From CAYPAV01 sp964408805 (GTDB taxonomy: Bacteria > Pseudomonadota > Alphaproteobacteria > UBA8366), in the NCBI GenBank assembly GCA_964408805.1, contig CAYPAV010000026.1, forward strand, positions 1 to 53,308: a DNA stretch of 53,308 nt, written 5' to 3'. The translations under genes and the position numbers were made by a program. The notes under the pieces are model-generated. The model saw nothing but the letters and a program-made list of their open reading frames with translations, did not search any database and was not told where the DNA came from. This document shows positions 34,380-43,140 of the stretch, in pieces (the stretch's first letter is position 1; every line of letters starts with the position of its first letter).

Positions 34380-35429
34380 ATGACGAGTATCGAAATCCTG
34401 AACATCATCCCGGTCTCCGAGCGTGACCGGGCGCGGATCGAGGCGGTCGACGGGAATGTCCGCCTGACCGATGCCGGCGGCTGGTTCGACGGCGAGATTC
34501 GCGAGACCTGGCCCGCATACACGGCCAACCGATATGTGGCGGTGGATGCGGAAGGCCAAGGGAGTAGGGCCGAGCGCGATGCCCTGCTGGCGGGCGCCGA
34601 GATCATCATCGGCGGCTGGCCTTTCCCGCTCGATCTTCGCGCCCGGGCTCAGAGCTTGAAATGGTTCCATCAGCGCCCGGCCGGCGCCAGTAACCTGCTG
34701 CGCGGTGATCTTTGGGAAAGCGATGTGATGGTGACGACCTCGCGCGGTCTCGGCAACACGCTGGCGATCGCGGAATATACGATCGCCGGCATGTTTCATT
34801 TTGCCAAGGGGCTTCACCGGGTCGCCGTCGATAGCGCCCGGCAGGCCTTCGATTTTCGCGCTTATCGCGCGGTCCAGCTCGCCGGCAAGACGGTCTGCGT
34901 CGTCGGTGCCGGCGGGATCGGCCAGGAGGTCGGCCGCCTTGCCGCCGCCCTTGGCATGCGCGTCGTCGGTACCAGGCGGACGCCGGGCGAATTGCCGGAG
35001 GGGTTTTCGGAAATGCGCGGCACGGACGGCCTGCACGACCTGTTGGCGGAAAGCGACTTCGTCGCCGTTTGCGCCCATTGGACGCCGGAGACAGAAAAGC
35101 TGATCGGAACGGATGCCTTCGCCGCGATGAAGGACGGGGCCGTGGTCCTCAACGTGGCGCGGGGCGAGATCATCGACGAGGCAGCCCTGTTGGACGCCCT
35201 TGAGGCCGACAAAATCCGAGGCGCCGTCCTCGACGTCTATGTCGGCGAGTTCGAGCACGCGCCGGATCCAAAACTCTGGGTCGACCCCCGCGTCTTGATC
35301 ACGCCGCATACGTCCGGCGGCTCCGATGTGAGCCAGCACCGGGCGATCGATCTGTTCTGCGAGAATCTGCGTCTCTATATCGACGGGAAACCGCTCTTGA
35401 ACGTCATCGACTGGGCGCGGGGGTATTAG
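34380..35429 (+). CDS. D-isomer specific 2-hydroxyacid dehydrogenase family protein
   Basis: The 349-aa product has the NAD-binding GAGGIGQEVG (about residues 178-187), the VLNVARGEIIDEAALLDAL segment with the catalytic arginine, and the late E and H residues (E in YVGEFEHAP, H in LITPHTSGG). It probably reduces 2-keto acids such as hydroxypyruvate or glyoxylate. The ATG at 34380 is preceded by GAGGGG. It closes the four-gene plus-strand operon (30894-35429), giving the pathway a 2-keto/2-hydroxy acid end step, and converges on the aldehyde dehydrogenase gene. Confidence 0.86.
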   Translation: MTSIEILNIIPVSERDRARIEAVDGNVRLTDAGGWFDGEIRETWPAYTANRYVAVDAEGQGSRAERDALLAGAEIIIGGWPFPLDLRARAQSLKWFHQRPAGASNLLRGDLWESDVMVTTSRGLGNTLAIAEYTIAGMFHFAKGLHRVAVDSARQAFDFRAYRAVQLAGKTVCVVGAGGIGQEVGRLAAALGMRVVGTRRTPGELPEGFSEMRGTDGLHDLLAESDFVAVCAHWTPETEKLIGTDAFAAMKDGAVVLNVARGEIIDEAALLDALEADKIRGAVLDVYVGEFEHAPDPKLWVDPRVLITPHTSGGSDVSQHRAIDLFCENLRLYIDGKPLLNVIDWARGY

Positions 35430-35445
35430 GGCCCTCCTTGCGGCC

Positions 35446-36852
35446 CTATAGCTCGTCCGAGCGCAGCACCATCATCTTCTCGATCTGCATCTCGTGCATG
35501 GTCGCCGGGATGCCGCCGACGCCGTGACCCGACTGGCGAGCCCCCGCGAAGGGCATCCAATCGACCCGGAAGGCGGTGTGCTCGTTGACCATCACGGCGG
35601 TCGCGTCGATCCGGTTGTAGACCCGCATCGCGGTGTCGATGTCGCGAGTCACGACGGCGGCCTGGAAGGACACCGGCAACGAGTTCGCCTGGTCGATCGC
35701 GGCATCGATATCGTCGTAGCTATAGACGCAGACAACCGGCCCGAAGATCTCCATCGTGGAGACATTGGCGTCGGCCGGCGGGTCGAGCAACACCGTTGGT
35801 TTGTAGCAACTCGGGCTGAGACGTTCGCCGCCGGTCAGGCATTTTGCGCCCGCGCCGATCGCCGCTTGAACCCATTCGTCGACCCGGTCGACCTCGCCGG
35901 TGCGGATCAGGGGGCCGACCTCGGTCTCGGCCGATGTGGGATCGCCCACGGTCATCTCGGCGGCGAGACCGGCAAGACCTTGCGCTACCTTCTCGGCGAT
36001 CGAGGCATGCGCGAAGACACGCTGAACCGAAACGCAGACTTGGCCCGCATGATAGAGCCCGCCCTTGGCGAGCCGCGGCAGGGCATCGTCGAGATCCGCA
36101 TCGGCGGCGACGATCACGGGTGCCGCACCACCATGCTCCAGGGCACAACGCGCCCCCGGGGCTAGTTTGGAGCGCAGCATCCAGCCGACCCGAGCCGAGC
36201 CGATGAAGCTGAAGAACGCGACTCGTTCGTCGGCGACGAGCGAGGACGCGATCTCGAGATTTTCCGGCACCACCACCTGACACCATTCCCTCGGCAAGCC
36301 CGCCTCGCAGAGGATTTCCACGAAGGCGAAGCAGGAGAGCGGGGTCGGTTCGGCCGGCTTCACGATCACCGGGCAGCCGACCGCGATGGCGGGCGTTACC
36401 TGGTGGACGATCAGATTGAACGGATGGTTGAAGGCGCTGACCGCGACCACGACGCCGATCGGCTCGAACTGAGTGAAGGCGACGCGGCCCGTCGAGGCCG
36501 GGTTGACGTTCATCGGGATGACTCGGCCGCCCTCGCCGCGCAGCACCTCGACGCAATTCTCGACGCCGTCGGCCGCCCGATCGATCTCGACCAGCGAATC
36601 CAATAATGGCTTGCCGCCCTCACGCGCGGCTTGAAGCGCCAGCTCCTCGCGCCGTTCCTTGATGATCTCGGCGGCGCGGCGGAGGATTTCGATCCGCCGA
36701 GGCTTCGAGAGCCAGCCCGACCGATCCTTGTAAAGTGCCTGGGCTTGCGCCAAGGCATCATCGATATCCTGCTGGCTGGCTTGAGGGACCGATCCGATGA
36801 CGGCGTCATCGAATGGCGCTGTTACTTGTAAATCATCCATCGTAAGACCCAT
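35446..36852 (-). CDS. Aldehyde dehydrogenase family protein
   Basis: The 468-aa product is a full NAD(P)-dependent ALDH. It has the NHPFN segment near residue 145, the general-base region ALEHGGAAP near 245, the catalytic cysteine in GQVCVSVQRVF near 279, and MEIFGPVVCVYSYDD. Its sequence resembles the sulfolactaldehyde / glyceraldehyde-3-phosphate-type and succinate-semialdehyde-type branches more than betaine aldehyde enzymes, but I cannot fix the substrate. ATGs at 36852 and 36840 are both possible starts; neither has a strong ribosome site. The gene is convergent with the dehydrogenase operon, 16 bp away. Confidence 0.86.
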   Translation of the reverse strand: MGLTMDDLQVTAPFDDAVIGSVPQASQQDIDDALAQAQALYKDRSGWLSKPRRIEILRRAAEIIKERREELALQAAREGGKPLLDSLVEIDRAADGVENCVEVLRGEGGRVIPMNVNPASTGRVAFTQFEPIGVVVAVSAFNHPFNLIVHQVTPAIAVGCPVIVKPAEPTPLSCFAFVEILCEAGLPREWCQVVVPENLEIASSLVADERVAFFSFIGSARVGWMLRSKLAPGARCALEHGGAAPVIVAADADLDDALPRLAKGGLYHAGQVCVSVQRVFAHASIAEKVAQGLAGLAAEMTVGDPTSAETEVGPLIRTGEVDRVDEWVQAAIGAGAKCLTGGERLSPSCYKPTVLLDPPADANVSTMEIFGPVVCVYSYDDIDAAIDQANSLPVSFQAAVVTRDIDTAMRVYNRIDATAVMVNEHTAFRVDWMPFAGARQSGHGVGGIPATMHEMQIEKMMVLRSDEL

Positions 36853-36995
36853 ATTCCATGATGCGTTATCGGACTAAATGCGTGATGTCCCGATCACAAC
36901 CGAACGCGTTGATCTCGTAGAGTAGAAGATACCATGAAAATGCCAATCGCTAATTGGCGCGAGCGCCGGGAAAGTCGCGGCAAGGGCCGGGTCAT

Positions 36996-37337
36996 ATGAG
37001 CGGCGACATACCCGCCGAAAGGGAACCCTGGATCCGGGCCTGTATCAATTTTCGGGCCGGCAACAGAATTCCGTCCTGCGGTGCCCGGGGATCGCTGGAG
37101 ATGACGGCCGCCCTCCGTGAAGGGTTAGAGGCGCGCGGCCTCGATTGGCGCTTCGAGACGATGCACTGCATGGGGAAATGCCATGTCGGCCCGACAATGC
37201 GGGTCCTCCCCAACGGCCCCTTCATCATGGGTGTCGTCGAGGCCGACGTGCCGCGCGTGCTCGATTATCTCGAGGCCGGCGACATCGAGGGGCTGGCGAA
37301 AGCCTTCCCGCTGCCGCCGGACGACAGGGACGCCTGA
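36996..37337 (+). CDS. Thioredoxin-like [2Fe-2S] ferredoxin
   Basis: The 113-aa product has four cysteines in the spacing of thioredoxin-like [2Fe-2S] ferredoxins and of the NuoE-type C-terminal domain: C near residue 15, C near 27 (IPSCGARGS), and the pair C-x-x-x-C in MHCMGKCHVGP near 63-67. It ends with LEAGDIEGLAKAFPLP, which is typical of the family. It is an electron carrier; its partner is not in the neighbourhood. The frame could begin earlier at 36954, but 36996 fits better. Convergent with the NTF2-like gene. Confidence 0.8.
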   Translation: MSGDIPAEREPWIRACINFRAGNRIPSCGARGSLEMTAALREGLEARGLDWRFETMHCMGKCHVGPTMRVLPNGPFIMGVVEADVPRVLDYLEAGDIEGLAKAFPLPPDDRDA

Positions 37338-37346
37338 TAAGAGGGA

Positions 37347-37844
37347 TTAGTCTCGCGGGTAGGCGGCGACGCGGCCCTCCAAATTTCCCCAACCCTCTTC
37401 CAGGGTGGTCATGCATTCGATGTTGATCAGCATGCGCGAGATCCTCCACTCGCCGTCTTCGCGCCGGAAATCCCATTCGTAAAAGCCCCAGCCGTAATAG
37501 GACTCGCCTCCCTTCGCCTGCACGACGAACCAATTGGCCCAGCCTGTCGCCTTGTCGTCATTGATGACATCGAACTGCTCGTTGGTGATGAAGCGCCGGG
37601 GATAGTCAAAATTTTCGATGTAGTTCTTGAACGCCCGGACGACGCGATCCCTGCCTTCCTGGACCTTGCCGACCCAGGGATGGGTCTCGAGGGTCGCGTC
37701 CTCCGTGAAGATCGCGTTCAAATCCGTTTCGTCGTTCTCATCGATGGCCCGCGCATAGCGGGTGGCCAGGCGCCAAACGGCGTCCTTCGCCGCCAGCTCG
37801 GCCTGTGCCGCTTCCAGTTCCGCCAATCGATCCTCAACAGTCAT
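37347..37844 (-). CDS. SnoaL/NTF2-like protein (nuclear transport factor 2 fold)
   Basis: The 165-aa product has a leading coiled helix (LAELEAAQAELAAKDAVWRLATRYARAID), then D-x-x-D-L-N-A-I-F-T-E-D-A and a curved sheet ending WRISRMLIN. This is the SnoaL_4/ring-hydroxylating-dioxygenase beta-subunit-like fold. Such proteins are small catalysts (ketosteroid-isomerase-like) or accessory proteins. AAGGAG lies close to the ATG. It is divergent from the selenoprotein gene, 104 bp apart, so the two may share a promoter region, but no functional link is known. Confidence 0.8.
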   Translation of the reverse strand: MTVEDRLAELEAAQAELAAKDAVWRLATRYARAIDENDETDLNAIFTEDATLETHPWVGKVQEGRDRVVRAFKNYIENFDYPRRFITNEQFDVINDDKATGWANWFVVQAKGGESYYGWGFYEWDFRREDGEWRISRMLINIECMTTLEEGWGNLEGRVAAYPRD

Positions 37845-37948
37845 TTCGGTCTCCTTTTTCTCGCCCGGGAAGTGCCACGGCGAATTGGGCTGGTTCTTTG
37901 CGCTTCCCTCATTTAGATAGCTCTCGATACCAACAGGGGGATTCTCGA

Positions 37949-38395
37949 ATGATAAAGATAGGCGACCAAGCCCCGGCCTTCAGCGTCGTCAACCAGGACG
38001 GCGCGACGGTGTCGCTGGATCAGTTCGCGGGTAAATACGTGCTGATCTGGTGGTACCCGAAAGCCGATACACCCGGTTGAACGGTCGAAGGCAATGGGTT
38101 CCGTGATAGAATCCAGGAATACAACGACCAGAACACCGTGATCCTGGGCTGCAGTTTCGACAGCCCGGCAGACAACAAGGCGTTCAAGGACAAGTTCGAT
38201 TTCCCGTATGACCTTCTTAGCGATGCGGACAAGTCGATGTCGATCGCCTATGGCGCCGCGGAGTCCGATTCCGCGAGGCCGAGCCGCGTTTCCGTGCTGA
38301 TCGGCCCGGACGGCAAAGTGGCGGAAAACTACGAGACCGTGAAACCGCCCGAACATCCGGCCGAGGTGCTGGCGACACTGGCGGGTCTGTCCTGA
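37949..38395 (+). CDS. Selenocysteine-containing peroxiredoxin (BCP/PrxQ type) read through an in-frame TGA
   Basis: The product is 148 aa if TGA at 38078-38080 is read as selenocysteine (U44). The stretch before it (YPKADTPG) and after it (T-V-E-G-N-G-F-R-D) is the family's peroxidatic-site motif Y-P-K-A-x-T-P-G-C-T-x-E with U for the catalytic cysteine. The frame then continues in register for 104 more codons to a normal C-terminus (GPDGKVAENYETVKPPEHPAEVL). Plain BCP/PrxQ proteins have about 150 residues and a resolving Cys five residues after the first; here that position is Asn (N49) and the only cysteine left is C68. So it would be a one-selenol enzyme reduced by an outside thiol. Family role: reduction of H2O2 and organic peroxides. 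ATG 37949 follows AGGGGG. A SECIS-like hairpin follows the TGA. A TGC-to-TGA error is the alternative. Confidence 0.82.
38095..38115 (+). promoter_or_regulatory. Candidate bacterial SECIS hairpin
   Basis: TGGGTTC (38095-38101) pairs with GAATCCA (38109-38115) through seven pairs, including one G-U wobble, around the 7-nt loop CGTGATA. The loop carries G as its second base followed by U. Its distance from the UGA (21 nt to the loop) fits bacterial SECIS elements, which lie within the coding region and bind SelB. An outer GGTCG (38083-38087) / CGACC (38125-38129) stem can also form. The E. coli-type bulged U is not obvious. Confidence 0.6.
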
Positions 38396-38414
38396 CACCA
38401 TAAAGACGAATATC

Positions 38415-38450
38415 GCGCGCCGGCCCGAATTGGGTCGGCGCGCATTCGTT
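38415..38450 (+). terminator. Rho-independent terminator after the peroxiredoxin gene
   Basis: GCGCGCCGGCCC (38415-38426) pairs with GGGTCGGCGCGC (38432-38443) through twelve pairs with one G-T, a GAATT loop, and a following ATTCGTTT. It lies 19 bp after the stop and ends the selenoprotein transcript, which supports readthrough of the whole reading frame as a single gene. From here to 38672 I see no other feature. Confidence 0.65.
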
Positions 38451-38672
38451 TCAGGCCATAATTTTCGCACCCGAATTTCGCGATATTTCCTTCGCGAATG
38501 CAAATCACTTTTCACTATTCAAGTAGTGGACCGTTAGAGATTTTGACAGAACGACATTATCGTTTAAAAGATGTTCGGGCCATTTCGGGAACCGAACGGG
38601 CAGGGACGACGTTCTCGGCAATCTGGTTCGGAACGGATGGGCGTAGACGGGCGAACCAAGTGACTGGCAGAC

Positions 38673-39065
38673 ATGTCTGATCAACCGCTGAAACAAATAT
38701 TGTTGGTGGAGGACGACGAACTCGTTCTCTCGGCATTGAAGGCGGTGCTTGCCGAGGAGCCGGTCGAATCGTGGTTCGCAAGGAACGGCATCGTAGCGAT
38801 GGCGATCCTGGAAGAGCAACCTATCGATCTGATCGTGACGGATATCATCATGCCCGAGATGGACGGGTTGGAACTCATCCTCGCGGCCCGGAAGCGCTGG
38901 CCGGATATTAAGATCCTCGCGATTTCCGGTGGCAATCCACGGAATCCGATGGATTATCTCGCGGAGGCCAAGGATTTCGGAGCCGAGCGAACCCTCGCCA
39001 AGCCGTTCGAAATAGAGGCGTTTCGCGACATCTGCCGCGAACTGCTCTCGACCGAAGGCGGCTAG
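38673..39065 (+). CDS. Single-domain response regulator (CheY-like receiver)
   Basis: The 130-aa product is a stand-alone receiver domain: acidic pair D14-D15 in LVEDDE, phospho-acceptor D57 in IVTDIIMPEMDG, and the conserved lysine in LAKPFEI. The switch Thr/Ser is present as the S of AISGG. There is no output domain and no kinase gene nearby, so it is an orphan receiver acting by protein contact, as in phosphorelay or chemotaxis-type control. It has a weak ribosome site. It is convergent with glmS, 13 bp apart. Confidence 0.88.
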   Translation: MSDQPLKQILLVEDDELVLSALKAVLAEEPVESWFARNGIVAMAILEEQPIDLIVTDIIMPEMDGLELILAARKRWPDIKILAISGGNPRNPMDYLAEAKDFGAERTLAKPFEIEAFRDICRELLSTEGG

Positions 39066-39078
39066 CAGCCTCGCCCGA

Positions 39079-40911
39079 CTACTCCACGGTAACGCTTTTC
39101 GCCAGGTTGCGGGGCTGATCGACGTCGGTCCCCTTGGCGACGGCGGCATGGTAGGCAAGCAGCTGCACCGGAATGGTGTAGAGCAGCGGCGCCACGAAGG
39201 CATCCACCCGCGGCAATTCGATCGTGGCCCAGGGACGGGTCGCGGCCGTCAGACGTCTAATTCCGTCGCCATCGGAGAGGAACAGCACCCGCCCGCCGCG
39301 CGCCACGACTTCCTGGACGTTGGCCGCCGTCTTCTCGAACAAGGGGTCGGTGCCGGGGGCGATGACGATCACCGGAACGTCTTCGTCGATCAGCGCGATC
39401 GGCCCGTGCTTCATTTCGCCTGCGGCATGCGCCTCGGCGTGAATATAAGAAATTTCCTTCAGTTTCAGGGCCCCCTCGAGAGCGATCGGGTAGCTGGTGC
39501 CGCGCCCGAGGTAGAGCACGTCCCGCGCCTCCGCCACCTCGCGCGCCAGGGCGGCGATGTGGGCATCGTCGTTCAGCACTTCTGCCACCCGTCCCGGTAC
39601 CTCGGCCAGGGCGCCCGACAGTTCGGCCTCCCGGGCGGCGTCGATCGTGCCCTTGGCGCGCGCCAGGGCGATTGCGAAACCGGCCAAGACGGTCAATTGC
39701 GTCGTCAGCGCCTTCGTCGAGGCCACGCCGATCTCGGGACCGGCAAGGGTCGGCAGGACTGCGTCCGATTCCCGCGCGATACTCGATTCCGGCGAATTCA
39801 CGATGGAGAGAATGCGCTGCCCCTGGCCCGCCGCATAGCGAAGGGCCTCCAACGTATCCATGGTCTCGCCCGACTGGCTGATGAAGATCGACACCCCGCC
39901 CTCGGCCATCGGCGGGGCCCGGTAGCGGAACTCGGAGGCGATATCGATCATCACCGGCACTCGGGCCAACCGCTCGATCCAATACTGCCCGACCAGCCCC
40001 GCGTAATAGGCCGTGCCGCAGGCACTGACCGAAATCGACGAGATGCCGGCGAGGTCGATCTCCATCGGCGGCAAGGTAATCGTTCGCGATGCCGGATTGA
40101 GCATCGAATGCAGCGTGTCGCCGATCACCGCCGGCTGCTCGAAGATCTCCTTCAGCATGAAATGCCGGTAGTTGCCCTTGCCGATCATCGCCCCGGAAAG
40201 GGCTGTCCGCACCACCGGCCGTTCGACCGTCTCTCCCGCCGCGTCTCTGATCTCCGCACCGCCGGCGGTCACGACTGACCAGTCGCCTTCCTCCAAATAG
40301 CAGATTCGCTGTGTGAGCGGCGCCAGGGCGAGCGCATCCGAGCCGAAATACATCTCGCCGTCGCCGTAGCCGATGGCGAGCGGGCTGCCGCGCCGGGCAC
40401 CGATCATCAGTTCGTGCTGTCCGGCGAAGATCATGACCAGCGCGAAGGCGCCCTCGAGCCTCGGCAAGGCGGCGGCGACCGCCTCCGCCGGCGCTTTCCC
40501 GTCGGCGAGATAACCGTCGATCAGATGGACCACGACCTCGGTATCGGTGTCGGTCTCGAAATTATGGCCCGTCGCCGCCAGCTCGTCCCGCAAGGTCTGG
40601 AAATTCTCGATGATACCGTTATGAACGACGGCGACCCGCCCCGTGGCATGGGGATGGGCGTTGGCCTCGCTCGGCACGCCGTGGGTGGCCCAGCGGGTGT
40701 GACCGATGCCGACGGTTCCCGCGACGGGCTCGGCGGAGAGCAATGCGTCCAGATTGTCGAGTTTGCCCTCGGCGCGGCGGCGGTCGATCGAGCCGTTGAC
40801 GAGGGTCGCGACCCCCGCCGAATCGTAACCTCGGTATTCAAGCCGCTTCAGCCCTTCCAACAGCAGCGGGGCCGCGGGCGAAGTGCCGATGATACCGACG
40901 ATGCCGCACAT
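39079..40911 (-). CDS. glmS: Glutamine--fructose-6-phosphate aminotransferase (isomerizing)
   Basis: The 610-aa product is a full GlmS. The N-terminal class II amidotransferase domain begins M-C-G-I-V-G-I-I-G, so Cys2 is the nucleophile after Met removal, followed by RRLEYRGYDSAG-like LEYRGYDSAG and HTRWATHG. Two SIS domains follow (about residues 285-430 and 460-600), with SQSGETMDTLEAL and YPIALEGALKLKEISYIHAEA. It ends with SVTVE, a typical GlmS end. It makes glucosamine-6-phosphate for peptidoglycan and LPS. It starts 5 bp after glmU in the same operon. Confidence 0.96.
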   Translation of the reverse strand: MCGIVGIIGTSPAAPLLLEGLKRLEYRGYDSAGVATLVNGSIDRRRAEGKLDNLDALLSAEPVAGTVGIGHTRWATHGVPSEANAHPHATGRVAVVHNGIIENFQTLRDELAATGHNFETDTDTEVVVHLIDGYLADGKAPAEAVAAALPRLEGAFALVMIFAGQHELMIGARRGSPLAIGYGDGEMYFGSDALALAPLTQRICYLEEGDWSVVTAGGAEIRDAAGETVERPVVRTALSGAMIGKGNYRHFMLKEIFEQPAVIGDTLHSMLNPASRTITLPPMEIDLAGISSISVSACGTAYYAGLVGQYWIERLARVPVMIDIASEFRYRAPPMAEGGVSIFISQSGETMDTLEALRYAAGQGQRILSIVNSPESSIARESDAVLPTLAGPEIGVASTKALTTQLTVLAGFAIALARAKGTIDAAREAELSGALAEVPGRVAEVLNDDAHIAALAREVAEARDVLYLGRGTSYPIALEGALKLKEISYIHAEAHAAGEMKHGPIALIDEDVPVIVIAPGTDPLFEKTAANVQEVVARGGRVLFLSDGDGIRRLTAATRPWATIELPRVDAFVAPLLYTIPVQLLAYHAAVAKGTDVDQPRNLAKSVTVE

Positions 40912-40916
40912 GCTGG

Positions 40917-42254
40917 TCAGTCCTTCTTCCGGTTTTTCTCGCGGAAGGTCTTGGCGCGATTCGGCAGATCAACTTGGGGCGCCCGCTCGATCGAAAGCGC
41001 GTCTGCCGGTACGTCGCGCGCCACCGTGCTGCCGGCCCCGACCATGGCCCCGTCGCCGACCCGCACCGGCGCCACCAAGGCGGTGTTGGAGCCGATGAAC
41101 GCCCCCTTGCCGATCAAGGTGCGGTGTTTCTGGAAGCCGTCGTAATTACAGGTGATGGTGCCGGCTCCGATATTCGCCCTGGCACCGACCTCCGCATCGC
41201 CCACATAGGCCAGATGGTTGGCCTTCGCCCCCTCGCCGATGACCGCGTTCTTGACCTCGACGAAATTACCGATATGGGCGCCGGCCGCGATCTCGGTGCC
41301 GGGTCGCAGCCGGGCGAAGGGCCCGACGACGGCGCCGGTATCGACCGCCGCGCCTTCTAGATGACTGAACGCGCGAATCTCCGCCCCATCGGCGACCACG
41401 ACACCGGGACCGAAGACCACGTTCGGACCGATCGTCACATCCCGGCCAAGGCGGGTGTCGTGACTGAACCAGACGGTCCCGGGATCGAGCAGGCTCGCCC
41501 CTTCCGCCATCGCGCGGTCGCGCCGCCTTTCCTGCCAAAGCTTCTCGGCGCGCGCCAGATCCGCGCGGCTGTCGACCCCGAGGGCGTCTTCCTCCGGCGC
41601 CTCGACGTGGGTGCAATCGAGACCCTCGGCGCGCGCCAGTCCGACGATATCCGTCAAGTAATACTCGCCCTTCGCATTGTCGTTGCCGATCCGCCTGGTC
41701 AGTTCGAACAAGCGCCGGGCCTCGATTGCCATGGCGCCTGCATTGCAGAGATCGATCGAGCGTTCGGCCGCGTCCGCATCCTTATCCTCGACGATGGCTT
41801 GCAGATTGCCTTCCCCGTCCAGCACCAAGCGGCCATACCCCGAGGGGTCGGCCGCCCGAAATCCGAGGACGACGACAGCCGCGCCCTCTGCCCGCGCCGC
41901 CACCATGCGCGCCAGGGTTTCTGTCCGGATCAGGGGATCGCCGCCGAAGAGCACCAGAATCGTATCCGCCGCAACACCCTGAAGGACCTCCTCGGCTGCG
42001 TTGACCGCATCGGCCGTGCCTGCCTGGGTTTCCTGAACCACCGTCGGCAACGGCGCCACCGCTGCTTCGACCGCCTCCATTTCGGGGCCAATGACGACGA
42101 CGGTTGCGGTGGGTTGGAGTCCCCCCACGGTGCTCACCACGTGGCTGACCATCGGCAGGCCCGCGATTGGATGTAGGACTTTCGCGAGATCCGACTTCAT
42201 GCGCGTGCCCTTGCCCGCGGCGAGAATGAGAGCGGCGATTTTTTCCGTCGTCAT
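40917..42254 (-). CDS. glmU: Bifunctional UDP-N-acetylglucosamine pyrophosphorylase / glucosamine-1-phosphate N-acetyltransferase
   Basis: The 445-aa product has the nucleotidyltransferase motif LAAGKGTRMKS near residues 11-21 and a Rossmann-like domain to about 230. It is followed by left-handed beta-helix hexapeptide repeats with the acetyltransferase site region (TCNYDGFQKH, then GSNTALVAPV). Length and order match GlmU of alphaproteobacteria. It makes UDP-GlcNAc in two steps. It is followed directly by glmS, so both are expressed from one promoter, probably in the 171 bp between the GlmU start and the divergent phosphatase gene. Confidence 0.96.
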   Translation of the reverse strand: MTTEKIAALILAAGKGTRMKSDLAKVLHPIAGLPMVSHVVSTVGGLQPTATVVVIGPEMEAVEAAVAPLPTVVQETQAGTADAVNAAEEVLQGVAADTILVLFGGDPLIRTETLARMVAARAEGAAVVVLGFRAADPSGYGRLVLDGEGNLQAIVEDKDADAAERSIDLCNAGAMAIEARRLFELTRRIGNDNAKGEYYLTDIVGLARAEGLDCTHVEAPEEDALGVDSRADLARAEKLWQERRRDRAMAEGASLLDPGTVWFSHDTRLGRDVTIGPNVVFGPGVVVADGAEIRAFSHLEGAAVDTGAVVGPFARLRPGTEIAAGAHIGNFVEVKNAVIGEGAKANHLAYVGDAEVGARANIGAGTITCNYDGFQKHRTLIGKGAFIGSNTALVAPVRVGDGAMVGAGSTVARDVPADALSIERAPQVDLPNRAKTFREKNRKKD

Positions 42255-42425
42255 GGCCTATTCGATGATACGCGACCCGTAGGGGACGATTGGCGCGGGA
42301 AGTTGCCACAGGGCGAGTCACCCGCCAAGTCACGTTTTGTTTCGAGGTTTTACAATCTCCGTCGCAGCCGATTTCAAATACCGGAAGACTTGCCAACCCG
42401 CGCGCCGCCTTCTAGGGAAAGCGTC

Positions 42426-43097
42426 ATGAATGACGAAAAACCCCTGCTGCTCTTCGATCTCGACGGAACACTGGTGGACACCGCGCCCGACTTGGTCGAG
42501 ACCTTAAATCGCCTCCTCGCCGACCACGGGCACGACACTTTATCGCTCGAGTCGGTGAAGAAGATGGTGGGCGATGGCGCCCGCGCCCTGCTCGAACGCG
42601 GTTTCACCGCGACCGGCGGTCCCGCCCCGGACATGGATGCGCTCTTCGGGACCTTTCTCGAAATCTACACCGCGAACTGCACCGAACATTCGCGGCCCTA
42701 TCCGGGAGCTCCCGAGACCCTCGCCCGGCTGCGGGACGCGGGCTATCGGATGGGTGTCTGCACCAACAAGCCGCAAGCGCCGAGCGAGACCATCCTCGAA
42801 GACCTGGAACTCATGCCGTTCTTCGAGGCCGTCGCCGGCGGCGACCGCTTCCCGGTTCGGAAACCGAATGCGGAACATCTTCTCGGCACCCTCGAGCTGA
42901 TGGGTGCTAGGGACAAAGCCGCGATCATGATCGGCGACAGCCAGAACGACGTCGCTTCCGCCCGTGCCGCCGGCCTGCCGGTGATCGTGGTCAGCTACGG
43001 CTATACGATGATCCCGCCGGGCGACCTTGGCGGCGACGTACTGATCGACGGATTCGGTGAAATACCGGCCGCCCTTGAAGGTTTGATAACGGCCTGA
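42426..43097 (+). CDS. gph: Phosphoglycolate phosphatase-type HAD hydrolase
   Basis: The 223-aa product is a HAD-superfamily phosphatase: nucleophile motif FDLDGTLVDTAPDL with D11 and D13, the CTNKPQ threonine motif II, and the IGDSQNDVASARAAGLPV motif IV. P-D-L-V-E-T-L-N and the cap helices agree with Gph, which removes 2-phosphoglycolate formed by DNA repair or oxygenase side reactions. GGGAAAG supports the start at 42426. The divergent position next to glmU-glmS is common in alphaproteobacteria. I am fairly sure of the family and less so of the exact substrate. Confidence 0.87.
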   Translation: MNDEKPLLLFDLDGTLVDTAPDLVETLNRLLADHGHDTLSLESVKKMVGDGARALLERGFTATGGPAPDMDALFGTFLEIYTANCTEHSRPYPGAPETLARLRDAGYRMGVCTNKPQAPSETILEDLELMPFFEAVAGGDRFPVRKPNAEHLLGTLELMGARDKAAIMIGDSQNDVASARAAGLPVIVVSYGYTMIPPGDLGGDVLIDGFGEIPAALEGLITA

Positions 43098-43140
43098 GCC
43101 CCGCCCAAATTCCCGCAACCATCCGCTCGCCTCAACCGGG

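Noticed and set aside
38078..38080. The TGA as a true stop giving a short protein plus a separate downstream gene
   Set aside because: The downstream part has no ribosome site of its own, and the conserved active-site motif runs straight across the TGA in the same frame.
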